NCBI GenBank assembly: GCA_030141605.1
Contig: JAQGDQ010000264.1
Location: forward strand, 62,001 to 126,000
Origin: Tubiluchus corallicola
Lineage: Eukaryota > Priapulida > Priapulimorpha > Priapulimorphida > Tubiluchidae
DNA: 64,000 nt
Direction of reading: 5' to 3'
Numbering within the stretch: position 1 is the stretch's first letter; each line of letters opens with the position of its first letter. The notes beneath the pieces are model-generated. The model did not search any database. It saw nothing but the letters and a program-made list of their open reading frames with translations, and had not been told where the DNA came from. Below, one piece after another: positions 34,201 through 43,853 of this stretch. The position numbers and the translations under genes were made by a program.

Positions 34201-36141
34201 ACCTAATAGTCAAGTGCTAAGACTTGCTGAAAGAGGTATCTTGGCTGAACGTCGTGGCACCCGAGCACAGAGATTAGCTGGCCCTCTAAATAAATCTTGT
34301 GATGTTCGAGTAACCAACACTCCAGCAGGTAGTCATGTTCATGCATCCGCGTCAGGAGACTTGGATTCTGCATGTCTAAACGATCTCTAATGCAATCCAG
34401 CTCACATTGTAGATAGTGTAAATGGATATCAAGATTGCAAATTCATTAACAAATGTGATGATGTAAATAAGTTGATTAAAGGTTATCTCTGTAATTGTCA
34501 AGGTATTGTCCACGTTTCTACTCTGGAACAGCACAGGGCATCAACTGGTTTAGTTGATTAGCACAATCTGTTCATTCCATCTGTCTGTACAAAAAAATGA
34601 GATCATTTCTTTGCTAATAGAGTTGTTCTTTATTGGAACAAATTTGATGATAATGTTGTAAGGTCAGACTCACGAACTTGTATAAAGCAGCAATAGGTAC
34701 TCTTCTATTCAGGAGAACATCAGCTATCCAATCATGTTACTTGTTGAAGCATTTATAAACAACTTAATTAAATAAACTTGAGAAGATCATGCCCTTTTCG
34801 GGCACTCCAATTTAGCCTATTGAGTAACTTAGTCTGGCTTATGCTTGCGTGAAGTTACGTACAGATCAAGTCATTTGCTGTTCCAGAAAAAACCAACCAA
34901 CAGCCAACAACAAATTAAGGTCGTCTCATCTTAATTTCTCATAAAAATAGAGAATACTTGAGGCCAAAGTCTACCAGAGTGTTGTGTTTAGATAGTTCAA
35001 ACTTTCCGCATTAGCTGATTTCACACAAGTGGTACCGAACATTGTTAGGGTGCTAAGGTGCGCGCAAATACTGAAAGCTTTTTTCAATTTTTAATTTGTC
35101 TAAGGTAAGCAAATACATTTCATCTATAATTTTGCACGAAAGTCCATTGTGTGAAGAGTAGAAACATAGAAAAATTATCCAATATAATGTAATCATTGCT
35201 TAGTGAGAGCGTATGCAAAATGCCGCAATCGCTTACGGTCCTGAAGGAGTTAAGGAACTCATTGAAAATTATATGAAGCCATTTGTTCTCTAGACCAAAT
35301 ATGCTGACCATTACCATGATTTGTTCAACATCACTTGGCACTAGTATAGTATTGTTAGAAATCATTGGATCATTGACTCTTATCATGACTTATATGAACC
35401 TCTACATTGCAACAAGTGGCCACTTGGTTATATGATATTAGTTTCATAACCTCTCAGCACCGGCAAGTAATAAAGAAGCTGTTTTGTAGAGCACTGCCCA
35501 AACTTCAATATCGGGCTAATCAGTTTACCGATGCCTTTCAAAATGGCCAAAAACATTCACCAGAATTTGTAAAAAGTTGGAGGCTTTGGCATCATTTCAG
35601 AAAGATTTTCATCAAATTGTAGTAGCCTGTAGGTAGGCTGCAAACTGCAAAGTCCTACCATCTTGTGAATACAACATAAATTGAGCCATTTATTTGTCTG
35701 CAAATCTTTTCCTTTATGACGTAGAATAGAAAACCCTAGATTTACATTTTACCATGTTTTTTTTCGTGGTATTGAGTCTGGCCATGTGGTGTTTGTTAAC
35801 CTTGATTTTTAGAATACCAAGCTGCTGAAAATTAAGCAAAAATAAAAAGTAAAGAAAGCGAAAATTACTTTTTAAACTCATAATTGATTTATTTGATATT
35901 CAGAAAATGTGAATTTCTTACTATGCTACATGGAGATGTAAAGTATATAGTATTTATGAAACACTGTAAAACAGTTTCATTGATTCAGCATATAACTAGT
36001 CGAATTAGCATACATATCATGTTATATCATATTGCTGATCATTTTTTGTAGGTGGAAGGAGCTGGGCACAACGACGTTGAACTTTACGGTCAATATTTGG
36101 AACGATTAAAAAGGTTTATTGCCGTAGAGCTAACTAACTGA
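26029..36141 (+). CDS. ABHD17 alpha/beta-hydrolase (protein depalmitoylase), complete
   Basis: The coding sequence joins 26029-26678, 32631-32757 and 36052-36141 and encodes 288 residues. ABHD17 proteins are serine hydrolases that remove palmitate from membrane proteins such as Ras and PSD-95 at the plasma membrane and endosomes. The N-terminus [19 protein letters not shown] is the family's Cys-rich palmitoylation segment (Cys 10, 11, 14, 15, 18). The nucleophile is Ser171 in GQSIG, with Asp236 in HGTDDE and His265 in GAGHND completing the triad. [16 protein letters not shown] and DYSGYG are conserved. The in-frame codons from 25993 are rejected because the family starts at MNGLS. Exons join in phase 2 and phase 0. 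Introns are 5952 and 3294 bases and hold mobile-element debris. Invertebrates usually have fewer paralogues than the three of vertebrates, so I do not assign A, B or C. Confidence 0.95.
26842..27876 (+). mobile_element. Mobile-element debris in ABHD17 intron 1
   Basis: The left side starts with TA then CAATAAGTCTTCGCTTAACG, resembling a pogo/Tigger terminus. At about 27105-27240 a frame reads like a decayed LINE C-terminus ([14 protein letters not shown]). The right end is CAAATAAAATTCTATTCTAT, a LINE tail. These are probably two elements, and I could not find the second pogo-like end. Confidence 0.4.
27877..31198. other. ABHD17 intron 1, remaining part
   Basis: No recognised exon. A slightly GC-richer patch at 28440-28600 contains an open frame (28301-28591) without known motifs. 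A minus-strand frame at 29911-30228 is discussed in the findings. Confidence 0.45.
31199..31277. repeat. (TA)n followed by (TTTA)n microsatellite
   Basis: About 43 bases of pure TA, then TTTA units to about 31277. Confidence 0.95.
32631..32757 (+). CDS. ABHD17 exon 2
   Basis: Acceptor TTTTTTTCAG. It completes Ser217 and encodes [20 protein letters not shown] to VEPLW, including the catalytic Asp. The donor is GTACAT. The 42-base sequence before the acceptor contains a near copy of sequence at about 32540-32580 (GTAGTACTAARAGTTTTACA), a local duplication of the intron end. Confidence 0.94.
33108..34390 (+). pseudogene. Decayed LINE ORF1-like sequence in ABHD17 intron 2
   Basis: Three frame-shifted blocks follow one another. 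33108-33527 ends in a Cys-rich motif (CQMCSVSS..., [12 protein letters not shown]) resembling a PHD-like finger. 33541-33679 is a coiled-coil-like stretch ([14 protein letters not shown]). 33789-34260 has [15 protein letters not shown] and [11 protein letters not shown], then [19 protein letters not shown] in another frame. Finger, coiled coil and N-L-I-x-x-N-V-P-E is the ORF1 order of several CR1/Jockey-like LINEs. Frameshifts and stops make it inactive. No reverse transcriptase follows before exon 3 at 36052, so the copy is truncated. Confidence 0.55.
34391..36051. other. ABHD17 intron 2, 3' part
   Basis: Fragments such as [20 protein letters not shown] (about 35218-35277) look like decayed coding sequence of unknown origin, with stops in every frame. 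No exon is assigned. Confidence 0.35.
36052..36141 (+). CDS. ABHD17 exon 3
   Basis: Acceptor TTTTTTGTAG. It encodes [20 protein letters not shown] to VELTN and TGA, with catalytic His265. Confidence 0.95.
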   Translation: MEGAGHNDVELYGQYLERLKRFIAVELTN

Positions 36142-36227
36142 CAATTAGCCACTGCCAATAAGGAATCAACGTCACATCAGCAGCCTGATGGTACTGTTAC
36201 TACTCGATTATAGCAACTAAAGTTATT

Positions 36228-36233
36228 AATAAA
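36228..36233 (+). terminator. ABHD17 polyadenylation signal
   Basis: AATAAA 87 bases after the stop codon, followed within 30 bases by a GT/T-rich stretch (CGTTTGTTTGACTGTTTT). Confidence 0.6.
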
Positions 36234-39200
36234 CAATTGTCTGACTCGTTTGTTTGACTGTTTTAATCAAGTTGTAATAATAAGATACCTTATTTTTAAA
36301 AAACTTCCAGTCCGAGTTTTGAATGTGTTCTGTTCTTATCCTGACTTAAGCAGCTAACAGCAAGGATGTCAGATTTTTCATGAATATGCAGGCTTTTCTA
36401 AATTTCCTTTTCTTTTATCACATCTTGAATGTTCTCTATTTTTTTGTAAATTTCTTTCCACTGTGTTTGCTCCCCAAAAGTAAGTGCTCAAGAAGGTCTT
36501 CTGTGGTACACTAACTGCATAATATTGTCTTTCAGTGTCAAAGCACAAACCTCAAATTGTTTCACTAAAGGGTCATCTGTATTTATTACCTAAAATCTGG
36601 ATATTAAGAAAGCTCACAAAATGGAACTTTGTATCTTGCTGGCATTGAACATATTAATATGTAGCACAAAATATTGTCAGTTTTGAACTGGTGGTATACT
36701 GGGAGTACAGCAAAAGCTAAGCAAGATTTTAACCATTATTTTAGCATTTTTCAAAATGAACATTTAGTGCAAATGTATGGATCAAAAGTTTCATTTCATT
36801 CAAGAACATAGATAAACCTTTTCATTCATTGTGACACTGCAAAAAATCACAGTGGTACTTTTTCAATTTAATCACCAGTTACAAAAACTACAATCAAGTA
36901 CAGCACATTTCTATAGTTATGTCCCATGCTGTTGGTCTTAGTAAAAACTAGCTCTATTAATTGATTACCGACCCTGTAGGTTCTACCAAAAACTGTCTGT
37001 ATTGTAAAAGAGATCTGTTGCTTACTAAAAGTCTATATGACACTGATACGTCTGATGGCTATTTCAAAATTCTTTGACTCTATTCTGAAAGTTCGAGCTT
37101 TCAACAAATAATTAGCAGAAAACACCAATCCATTTGTAAAAATTTTCGTAATAGCACAATTCATTTTTAAGTTTTATTACTTTAATTTGGAGCTACACTA
37201 TCAAATATCAAAGAGTTATTATTAATCAGATAAGGAAAATTATCACACAAGCCTTTTTGTGTTGTTCTACCATTGTAATGAAAGTCCTCTGATCAGATGT
37301 TGTCATTTGTAAACCTTCAAGGTGAAAATTGTAACTTGCTCAACTGCTAACTTACATCACAGCATTCATATTACACATTATTCAGAATTGCTGGGGCCAC
37401 AACAATATATATAATACTAAATTAACAAGGAATCAAGTAATAAAGTTAGTAAATTCAAAATAATTCTTATAATACAATTATTATTACATGAACACATACC
37501 ACAAAAGTTTATAGTTACAGTGATAAATTTACTGGTAATTTGTAACTGTGTCAGCGACTATAAATTTATGATAATTCTTGTAACGCAATTATTGCTCAAA
37601 AGAGTACAAGAAATTTGCTGTAATTATGGTGACAAATTTTTTGGAAATCTGTGTCTGTCAGCCAGTCAAAATGTCTTCACATAGTTATTCCTAGATGTGC
37701 AAGCTGCATCAGTTCATATCTAAATATCATTTAAAAATGTGCAACATCCAATGCATTTAAAATAAAGTAACTCTGAAATTAAAAATCGCACATAATTTAC
37801 ATTGTAAACTATAATTTTAAGTCATTCTGTATTTTACTGCTTATTTGTAATATGCTAATATGTGTTACTTTGAAACTTCATATTTTTGTTCATCTTTGCC
37901 TTCCACCATCTGTAGGATCCGTGCTTTTAACTTTCATTTATTTCAGTCATTTGTTTCTGTTTCACACTCTTTCTTTTTGTGCAAAACAGTTATATTTTCA
38001 CCAGTGTAAACTTGCTGTATTGTCAAAATATAAAGAAAATATATTCTTCATCTTTCGCTCTACCACAAATACAACTTTCACATTACAGCCATGTGTAGAG
38101 TTATTGTAAGACATGGTCTTTGGTTCAAATAAAGTAATAAAATATCTTGTTTCATATTTTTCAAGTGAACTGGTAGAATGTGACGTTGTTTCCTTGTTGA
38201 CAGTGTAAGAATAATATGAGTAAATGATGGGCCAAATGAGGATTAAATTGTCTATTTTTATGTAAAATGTCATAACTAATAGATGGTCTATATGCATTGA
38301 TATGGTATGTACATAATTATTATTATGTATTTAATATGATTGCAGGGCAGGTATTGAAGTTATTAATGTTTAATAATGTGCCTTGTTCTCAGGGCCCCAA
38401 TGTGATTTGAATCTATTTATAATAACTGCACTTTGATATTACCTAGTTCTTTTGCTGTTAATTTAGCTTGTATATTAACGTAACATTTCTAGTATTTTGA
38501 TGAATTCACTCAGCTAGGCGTTTTAACTAGACTTGACAATTTTTCGAGTGCTTACAATGCCTATCTCTAATTAATTGCTAGGTAATATGCAACAGACTTC
38601 TTAGTGTAATTTTACGTTGAAGAGAATCTCGATTTTATACCCTCTCATCTATTTTGTAATAACAAAATGCTCGAAATTTATATATTGAAGATCAATTTTA
38701 TAACAACCCGTCTATTTACATTTTCTTATGCAGAAATTTTCACAGAAAACAATAAACTGATTTGTGTTACTATTAAATCTATACTTTGTCATCAGCTGTA
38801 AAACTTTTATGTTAATCATGTTTTAATATTAAGTTAAATAAAATTTAACTTACAACCATTACAAAATATGTAGTTGTAACTCCTTAACTTAATGTGGCAG
38901 TCACTGTGTAAACGAAGAACACCGGTGTATACTCTAATTCATGTAAAGAAATATTTAGCTGTGTAAAATGAAATTTTGGATACATGCTTGTCAAAGAATA
39001 CAAGCTACTTAAATTTATGAGACGTGTAGTTCAGTTGATGTGTAATATTGGATACGACTTTGGTTAGAGTGGTTGTTGCTTTTTGTTTAATTTGAGCTCT
39101 AGCTTAAACAATAATTTGAATGTTACATTGGGTATAACGTGAGCTTCTTGTAAAGGAGATGAAGTACAGATTGCCACTGTAAGATGATACTAAACCATCA

Positions 39201-39401
39201 TTAAGTTACCTTTTATGTTTGTGTGACTCATGCCAAAATAATTAAATTGAATGTCTTGGCTTATTCACAGCAGTACTGATCTAGATCCCAGGCATCAAAT
39301 GTGAAATTGTTGCTGCAGTTGCTGAGAAAGCTTTACATGATTGCCATTATGAGCTTTTCTGCATAATTTTTTTACTATTAAAATTTGGTGCAACATGCAA
39401 T
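36234..39401. other. Intergenic, AT-rich
   Basis: It lies downstream of ABHD17. Apart from the duplicated block at about 37459-37670 I see nothing I can name. Confidence 0.5.
37459..37670. repeat. Two degenerate copies of a ~110-bp sequence
   Basis: AATAATTCTTATAATACAAT (37459) and ATAATTCTTGTAACGCAATT (about 37571) start parallel blocks. Both continue with a GTGACAAATTTTNNTGG-type segment and end in a TGTGTCAGCGAC- or TGTCAGCCAG-type segment. Confidence 0.45.
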
Positions 39402-39843
39402 TACCGTATTTTCCCGTGTATAAGAGACCCTTTTTTGCTCAGAATTTTCACTTTAAAAATAGGGGGTCTCTTATACATGGGAGTAAGTCTTTTCAATAAG
39501 ATGCATAAATTGTGACACTAATGATTTTAAAGAAATAAGTGCTCTACAACTGTTTTGCGTGTCGCGTTCGACTATGAAGCGGTTGTAAGCAATACAAGCA
39601 TCGTGACACAGGCATTATATCCTCGTTTTCTCTTTTCCTGTTACAGGTTTGCAGGTACGCACTTTAATATATACCAGTACTCTTTTTCTACAACACATTA
39701 ACTGGTTTTATTTTGTTTTCAGTACCGCACTGAGTTGAAAAAAGTTGTACTTTACCCTCTAAAAATGTCCGTCTGAAAAAACTTTTTTCCAGAATTTTTG
39801 CCTAAAAATTGAAGGGGTCTCTTATACACGGGAAAATACGGTA
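39402..39843. mobile_element. TA-flanked MITE with identical 29-base terminal inverted repeats
   Basis: The left end starts TACCGTATTTTCCCGTGTAT and continues AAGAGACCC. The right end is its exact reverse complement up to position 39843. The outermost TA at each side may be the Tc1/mariner-type target duplication. A third, inverted copy of the inner repeat (GGGTCTCTTATACATGGGAG) lies at about 39463-39482, so the left 80 bases can fold on themselves. It is 442 bp with no coding capacity. Confidence 0.8.
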
Positions 39844-41730
39844 GCTTTATTCTTGCTGCTAATCATCTGCTTATCATAATATCGTAATGATTATTCTTGG
39901 AATTCTTATGGCTTTATGGCATTAAGTAATAATTTAGTTAAAATAAAATTATTGTAGTTTCTTCGTCACTTTGTACATAATGAGCACATCACAATTTACG
40001 CAGAACATGAAGCGGGATGCATGAACGTTTTTGTGGGAATGATAGCAACTGTTCTATTATAATATCAGTTATTTATCATTTATGTGTTTATCGTGAGATC
40101 TTAATTCTTGTTGTTTGGTCATTAATGTACTGATTTGTCTCAATGTGTTCAGCTGCAGTTCTATTGGGTTTTTTTTGCTTATTTTACTTGTTAATAACTG
40201 TTGTTGTATGTACTAAGTTTTTTTTTACAATGAAACGTTTTCTTTCAGCAAACATTAGATGGTGTAAATATCTAAATTTGATTAGTTAACTAAAATTAAA
40301 AAATGGCGAAACTGAGAAATGAATGACAGAAATTCTGTACACAGTTTGAGCAATTAACTGATTGGTATATCATGATTCGTACGAGCTTAACCTTGCTGCT
40401 TTGCCAGGTGTGAGACCATAAAATTTAACCTTTAAATTGAAATTTCTTTAATTGGAGATGGTTTTAAATAAATAGTGACAAAACGTAACTATCTTGTTTC
40501 CACAAGAAAACAAATTTTACAAATTTTTTCCAGTAACTCGAATATCTGTAAATGCATTGTACTTGTTCTATACCATTTTGATAATTAAATTTTGTGTATC
40601 TGTTCATTTAACTTCCTATGAGTCTATCTTGAGAATTGTCCTGTTATAAATTTTTGGGCTGATTTGATATCGTTGTTAAATTTGTTTGTCACAGAAATTA
40701 TTAATCAGTCACATTTATTGTACAATCATGTACTACCATTGTACAAAAATCAATAAAATTTAACTAACAATAAAACGGGTGATACTTTGTCTTTTATGGA
40801 AGCTTTTTAAGAAATTGCAGGTAATTCTGTTGTCATGCATTTTACCTCTGCTAGGGCTGCTTTAGTAGCTACACATTTTCTTTACACATAGCCGAGTTGG
40901 CATTATACCCTATGACATGACAATGCGTCTTTCATTTTGTTTCAGATTTGAAGAATGACAACTATAATATATATTCTGGTATTCACTAAAACTTAAAAAC
41001 TAATTTATTTGACGGACTAAACATATTTAGAGCAAAAACAAGCCTAAGATCAACAATTATTGGGTTATGCTTGCCGTAATAAATATTTGAACTACATCAA
41101 TAGGTCAACTTTTTCCAAAAGAATTTTCATTTACTAGTTGAACCCAATATTAAAATACAATCTCAAAACAACTATAATATGTAAAAACTTGAATAATAAT
41201 AATATTCACTGTATCATAAAAATTTTATTACATCTTTGAATATAATAGTTAAATACTGAAATTACATCAATTATAGAATTAAATATTAGACTAGCACAGG
41301 TACACTACCACATGCCTGATGACTAGAAAATTCTCTACTTCTTTTTCCTTTTTTCTTTTTCCATCTACATGCTTTGTTTCTTATCTATAAATCCTTTATT
41401 AGAACGTAATAGGTTTTTAACAAAATAACTTTAATATAGAAGCTTTGCTCTACTGGTCTATCATGTGTCAAGTTCTATTTCAATGCGCCTGACCAAACTA
41501 ACACTTGGCACAATGCAAATGTTCAAGTAATAACCTTGAAATATTTTGGTCACGTACACTAGTTAATGCCAAAAACAGCCTACAATGTCACGTCATATGA
41601 CAATTTTACAAACAATGATGAACCAAAGTTTCTGTTTGCGCTAAAATATGTCTTCACTCGTGTAGGTTCTTGAAAAAAACATATAAACACATTCTGAAAG
41701 TCAACCATAAAAACAAAATGAAATAAAATT
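39844..41730. other. Intergenic and AIP 3' flank
   Basis: AT-rich with no exon recognised. TTTATT at 41395-41400 (AATAAA on the minus strand) is a candidate polyadenylation signal for AIP, about 330 bases after its stop. Confidence 0.4.
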
Positions 41731-42717
41731 TCATGTAAACAGCTTTCCTTCCAAATGTGACCTGTCTTCTGCATCTTTTTTCTTTTCCCTTTCATCCATT
41801 GCTACCATCTCTCTCTGCACGGTTTTGGCAAGTGAGTGATCTAGTTTCGCAACCCTGATGAAATCTTCACGTGCCTCACAGAAATTCCACATAGCGCTAT
41901 GTGCCTTAGCTCTGCGATATAGAGCTTTGACATTATCTGGGTCAAGTTTTAATACCTCACTAGTGTGTCCTATAACAGGATAAAAATCCTCCAATGACAA
42001 TTGGCACTGCGCCAAATTTAATAAAAAGGGAATTTTTCTGCGTTCTATTGCCAAAAATTCCACATCTCCTGGTTTTTCACGGAGACTCAACTGTTCTAAA
42101 CTGCTTAGTGCTTCAGAATACTTTTCTGCAGCAGTTTCGTAAAGTCCTTCCTTATATAACTTGTTCCCTTCTTCCTGCAGTTCAGGAATGCGGTCCATTT
42201 TTTCTGACTCGCTCATAGCCCATTGTTCTTTCTGATAATCACCTGGCAATGATACTTTTAACAGCTCAAATATAAAATCCAAATCCTGAGGCTGTTTTAG
42301 TAACTCCTCTAGATCTGGATAACCCAAACCAACTTCACTCAGTGCCATCATACCACAACAATGTTTCTGACCCACAATGCCGCGAGCAATGTCTCTTAGC
42401 TGCTTTGACACAATTGGGTAGGCATGAAGAAATGACTTATTCACTGTAAACTGAGCAACTTCATTAATGCGCATAGTTTTTAAACAAAGTTCCCAACATT
42501 CAAGTTTAAATTTTTTGCCTGTAATCAACTCAAAAGGTTCATTTCTCTGTTTGGTGTCATCGATAATAACCTTTGAATCACCACATTTCTGGGTTCGAAA
42601 ATGAAACAAAATTTTGGTGTCTGGGGGCATCTCTGGTATATCGCCATGCCCAGGATAAACGATCTTCTTTTGAATGCCATATTTTGCAACATCTGATCCA
42701 ATAACCATATTTGCCAT
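41731..42717 (-). CDS. AIP (aryl hydrocarbon receptor-interacting protein), single-exon frame
   Basis: The 328-residue frame, ATG to stop, equals the usual length of AIP (about 330). AIP is a cytosolic Hsp90 co-chaperone that, in vertebrates, stabilises the Ah receptor. Residues about 12-160 form an FKBP-like domain (YGIQKKIVYPGHGDIPEM, then GKKFKLECWE and the IVGQKHCCGM segment). The linker carries the conserved QWAMSESEK. TPR repeats follow from about 177 (ELQEEGNKLYKEGLYETAAE), 229-262 and 263-297 (NVKALYRRAKAHSAMWNFCE), then a charged helix ending LEGKLFT. The paralogue AIPL1 is vertebrate-specific, so AIP is the better name. The coding sequence has no intron, unlike the six-exon human gene. 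It may be a retrocopy or reflect intron loss. No frameshift or stop is present and conserved positions are kept, so it looks functional. Confidence 0.93.
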   Translation of the reverse strand: MANMVIGSDVAKYGIQKKIVYPGHGDIPEMPPDTKILFHFRTQKCGDSKVIIDDTKQRNEPFELITGKKFKLECWELCLKTMRINEVAQFTVNKSFLHAYPIVSKQLRDIARGIVGQKHCCGMMALSEVGLGYPDLEELLKQPQDLDFIFELLKVSLPGDYQKEQWAMSESEKMDRIPELQEEGNKLYKEGLYETAAEKYSEALSSLEQLSLREKPGDVEFLAIERRKIPFLLNLAQCQLSLEDFYPVIGHTSEVLKLDPDNVKALYRRAKAHSAMWNFCEAREDFIRVAKLDHSLAKTVQREMVAMDEREKKKDAEDRSHLEGKLFT

Positions 42718-43853
42718 TATTATCTAAGCTATAAACAGAAAACAGTATTAGTTATAAAGTATATGAAATGATAAGTATATGAAAAAAGTTTCAATATACC
42801 GTAAATTTACTCATTTCTGGTAGCAGAGCCAAAATTTCGTTATATTTTGTGAGATTCTAAGCAGATTCTCGCCGTGACGTTTCACGAGAATCCAGAGAAT
42901 CGAAGATTGAATTTCAATTAAAGTGATTATTTATTATAAAAGTGTTAATCGCTATCAGTAGTAATATCATGACTCTTTTTCAGAATTTCCTGATTCAGTC
43001 TGGCTGTCGAAGGTAATAAGAATTTTCTTTACCCTTGTCTTTGTAAGGGAACCTCTATCATGATTTTTTTGTCAGGAAATGTATCACAAGCATTTGAAAC
43101 TGCAAGTGCTCTACATTTCTGATGTTCTAAAATTCAAAACGTAGGGACTGTAGTGGTCCACTCTGTCTGTCTCGTGTTGGCTTGACAATGAGCGTAGAAC
43201 CCCACGATTTTTACGTTCAACTCTAAATGAAAAGCGTAGTTTGTCAAAGACACTTCGGAAGTATCTAAGTAATCTCGCATGCAATATAGCAGCCTGCAAG
43301 CTAACGCAATGCCTGTGAGAATCTAACTAGATTCGCAATAATGCACATTGGCGAGAATGGATTTGGGCATTAGCGTCAAAATTCTGGTCCCAGGTGGGAA
43401 GATAAAAAGTGAAAATAAAAGAACAAAAGTAAGAACAAATTAATCGGTTCATTTAAAATTAAGTCAAGCTGTAATTACTTAAAATTTCACACTCGCCCAC
43501 AAGTGCATTTTATAGTCACGTGCATTTTATAGTCATTTTATCGTATCACTAGAAAAAAAGTATCATATTGTATCGCATCAGCAAATTTGTATAGAGCGTT
43601 TAACATCCCTAGTTACAGTGAGGCTAGTGCACTAAGAAAAGTAGAGGAATCAACGGCAAAACATGCTAAATCCCCATAGAGTGATTACCATGGATACCGT
43701 GGATACGCTCGATCCTCTTCACCACCAGTGGCGAGCAAACAGACGTCAATAAAAAGTGTCTGTTTGTGAGATCAACAACACGATCAATTTGTTTTGCAAA
43801 TCATACCAAATATCTTTGACGTCCATTTGCCTTCACTGTTCACTCGTCTTTAA
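42718..43853. other. AIP upstream region
   Basis: Just before the ATG, the minus strand reads TTTTCTGTTTATAG then CTTAGATAATA, which looks like a splice acceptor. A 5' UTR intron is therefore possible, and a donor such as ACG|GTATAT near 42800 would fit. No other gene is seen. Confidence 0.4.
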
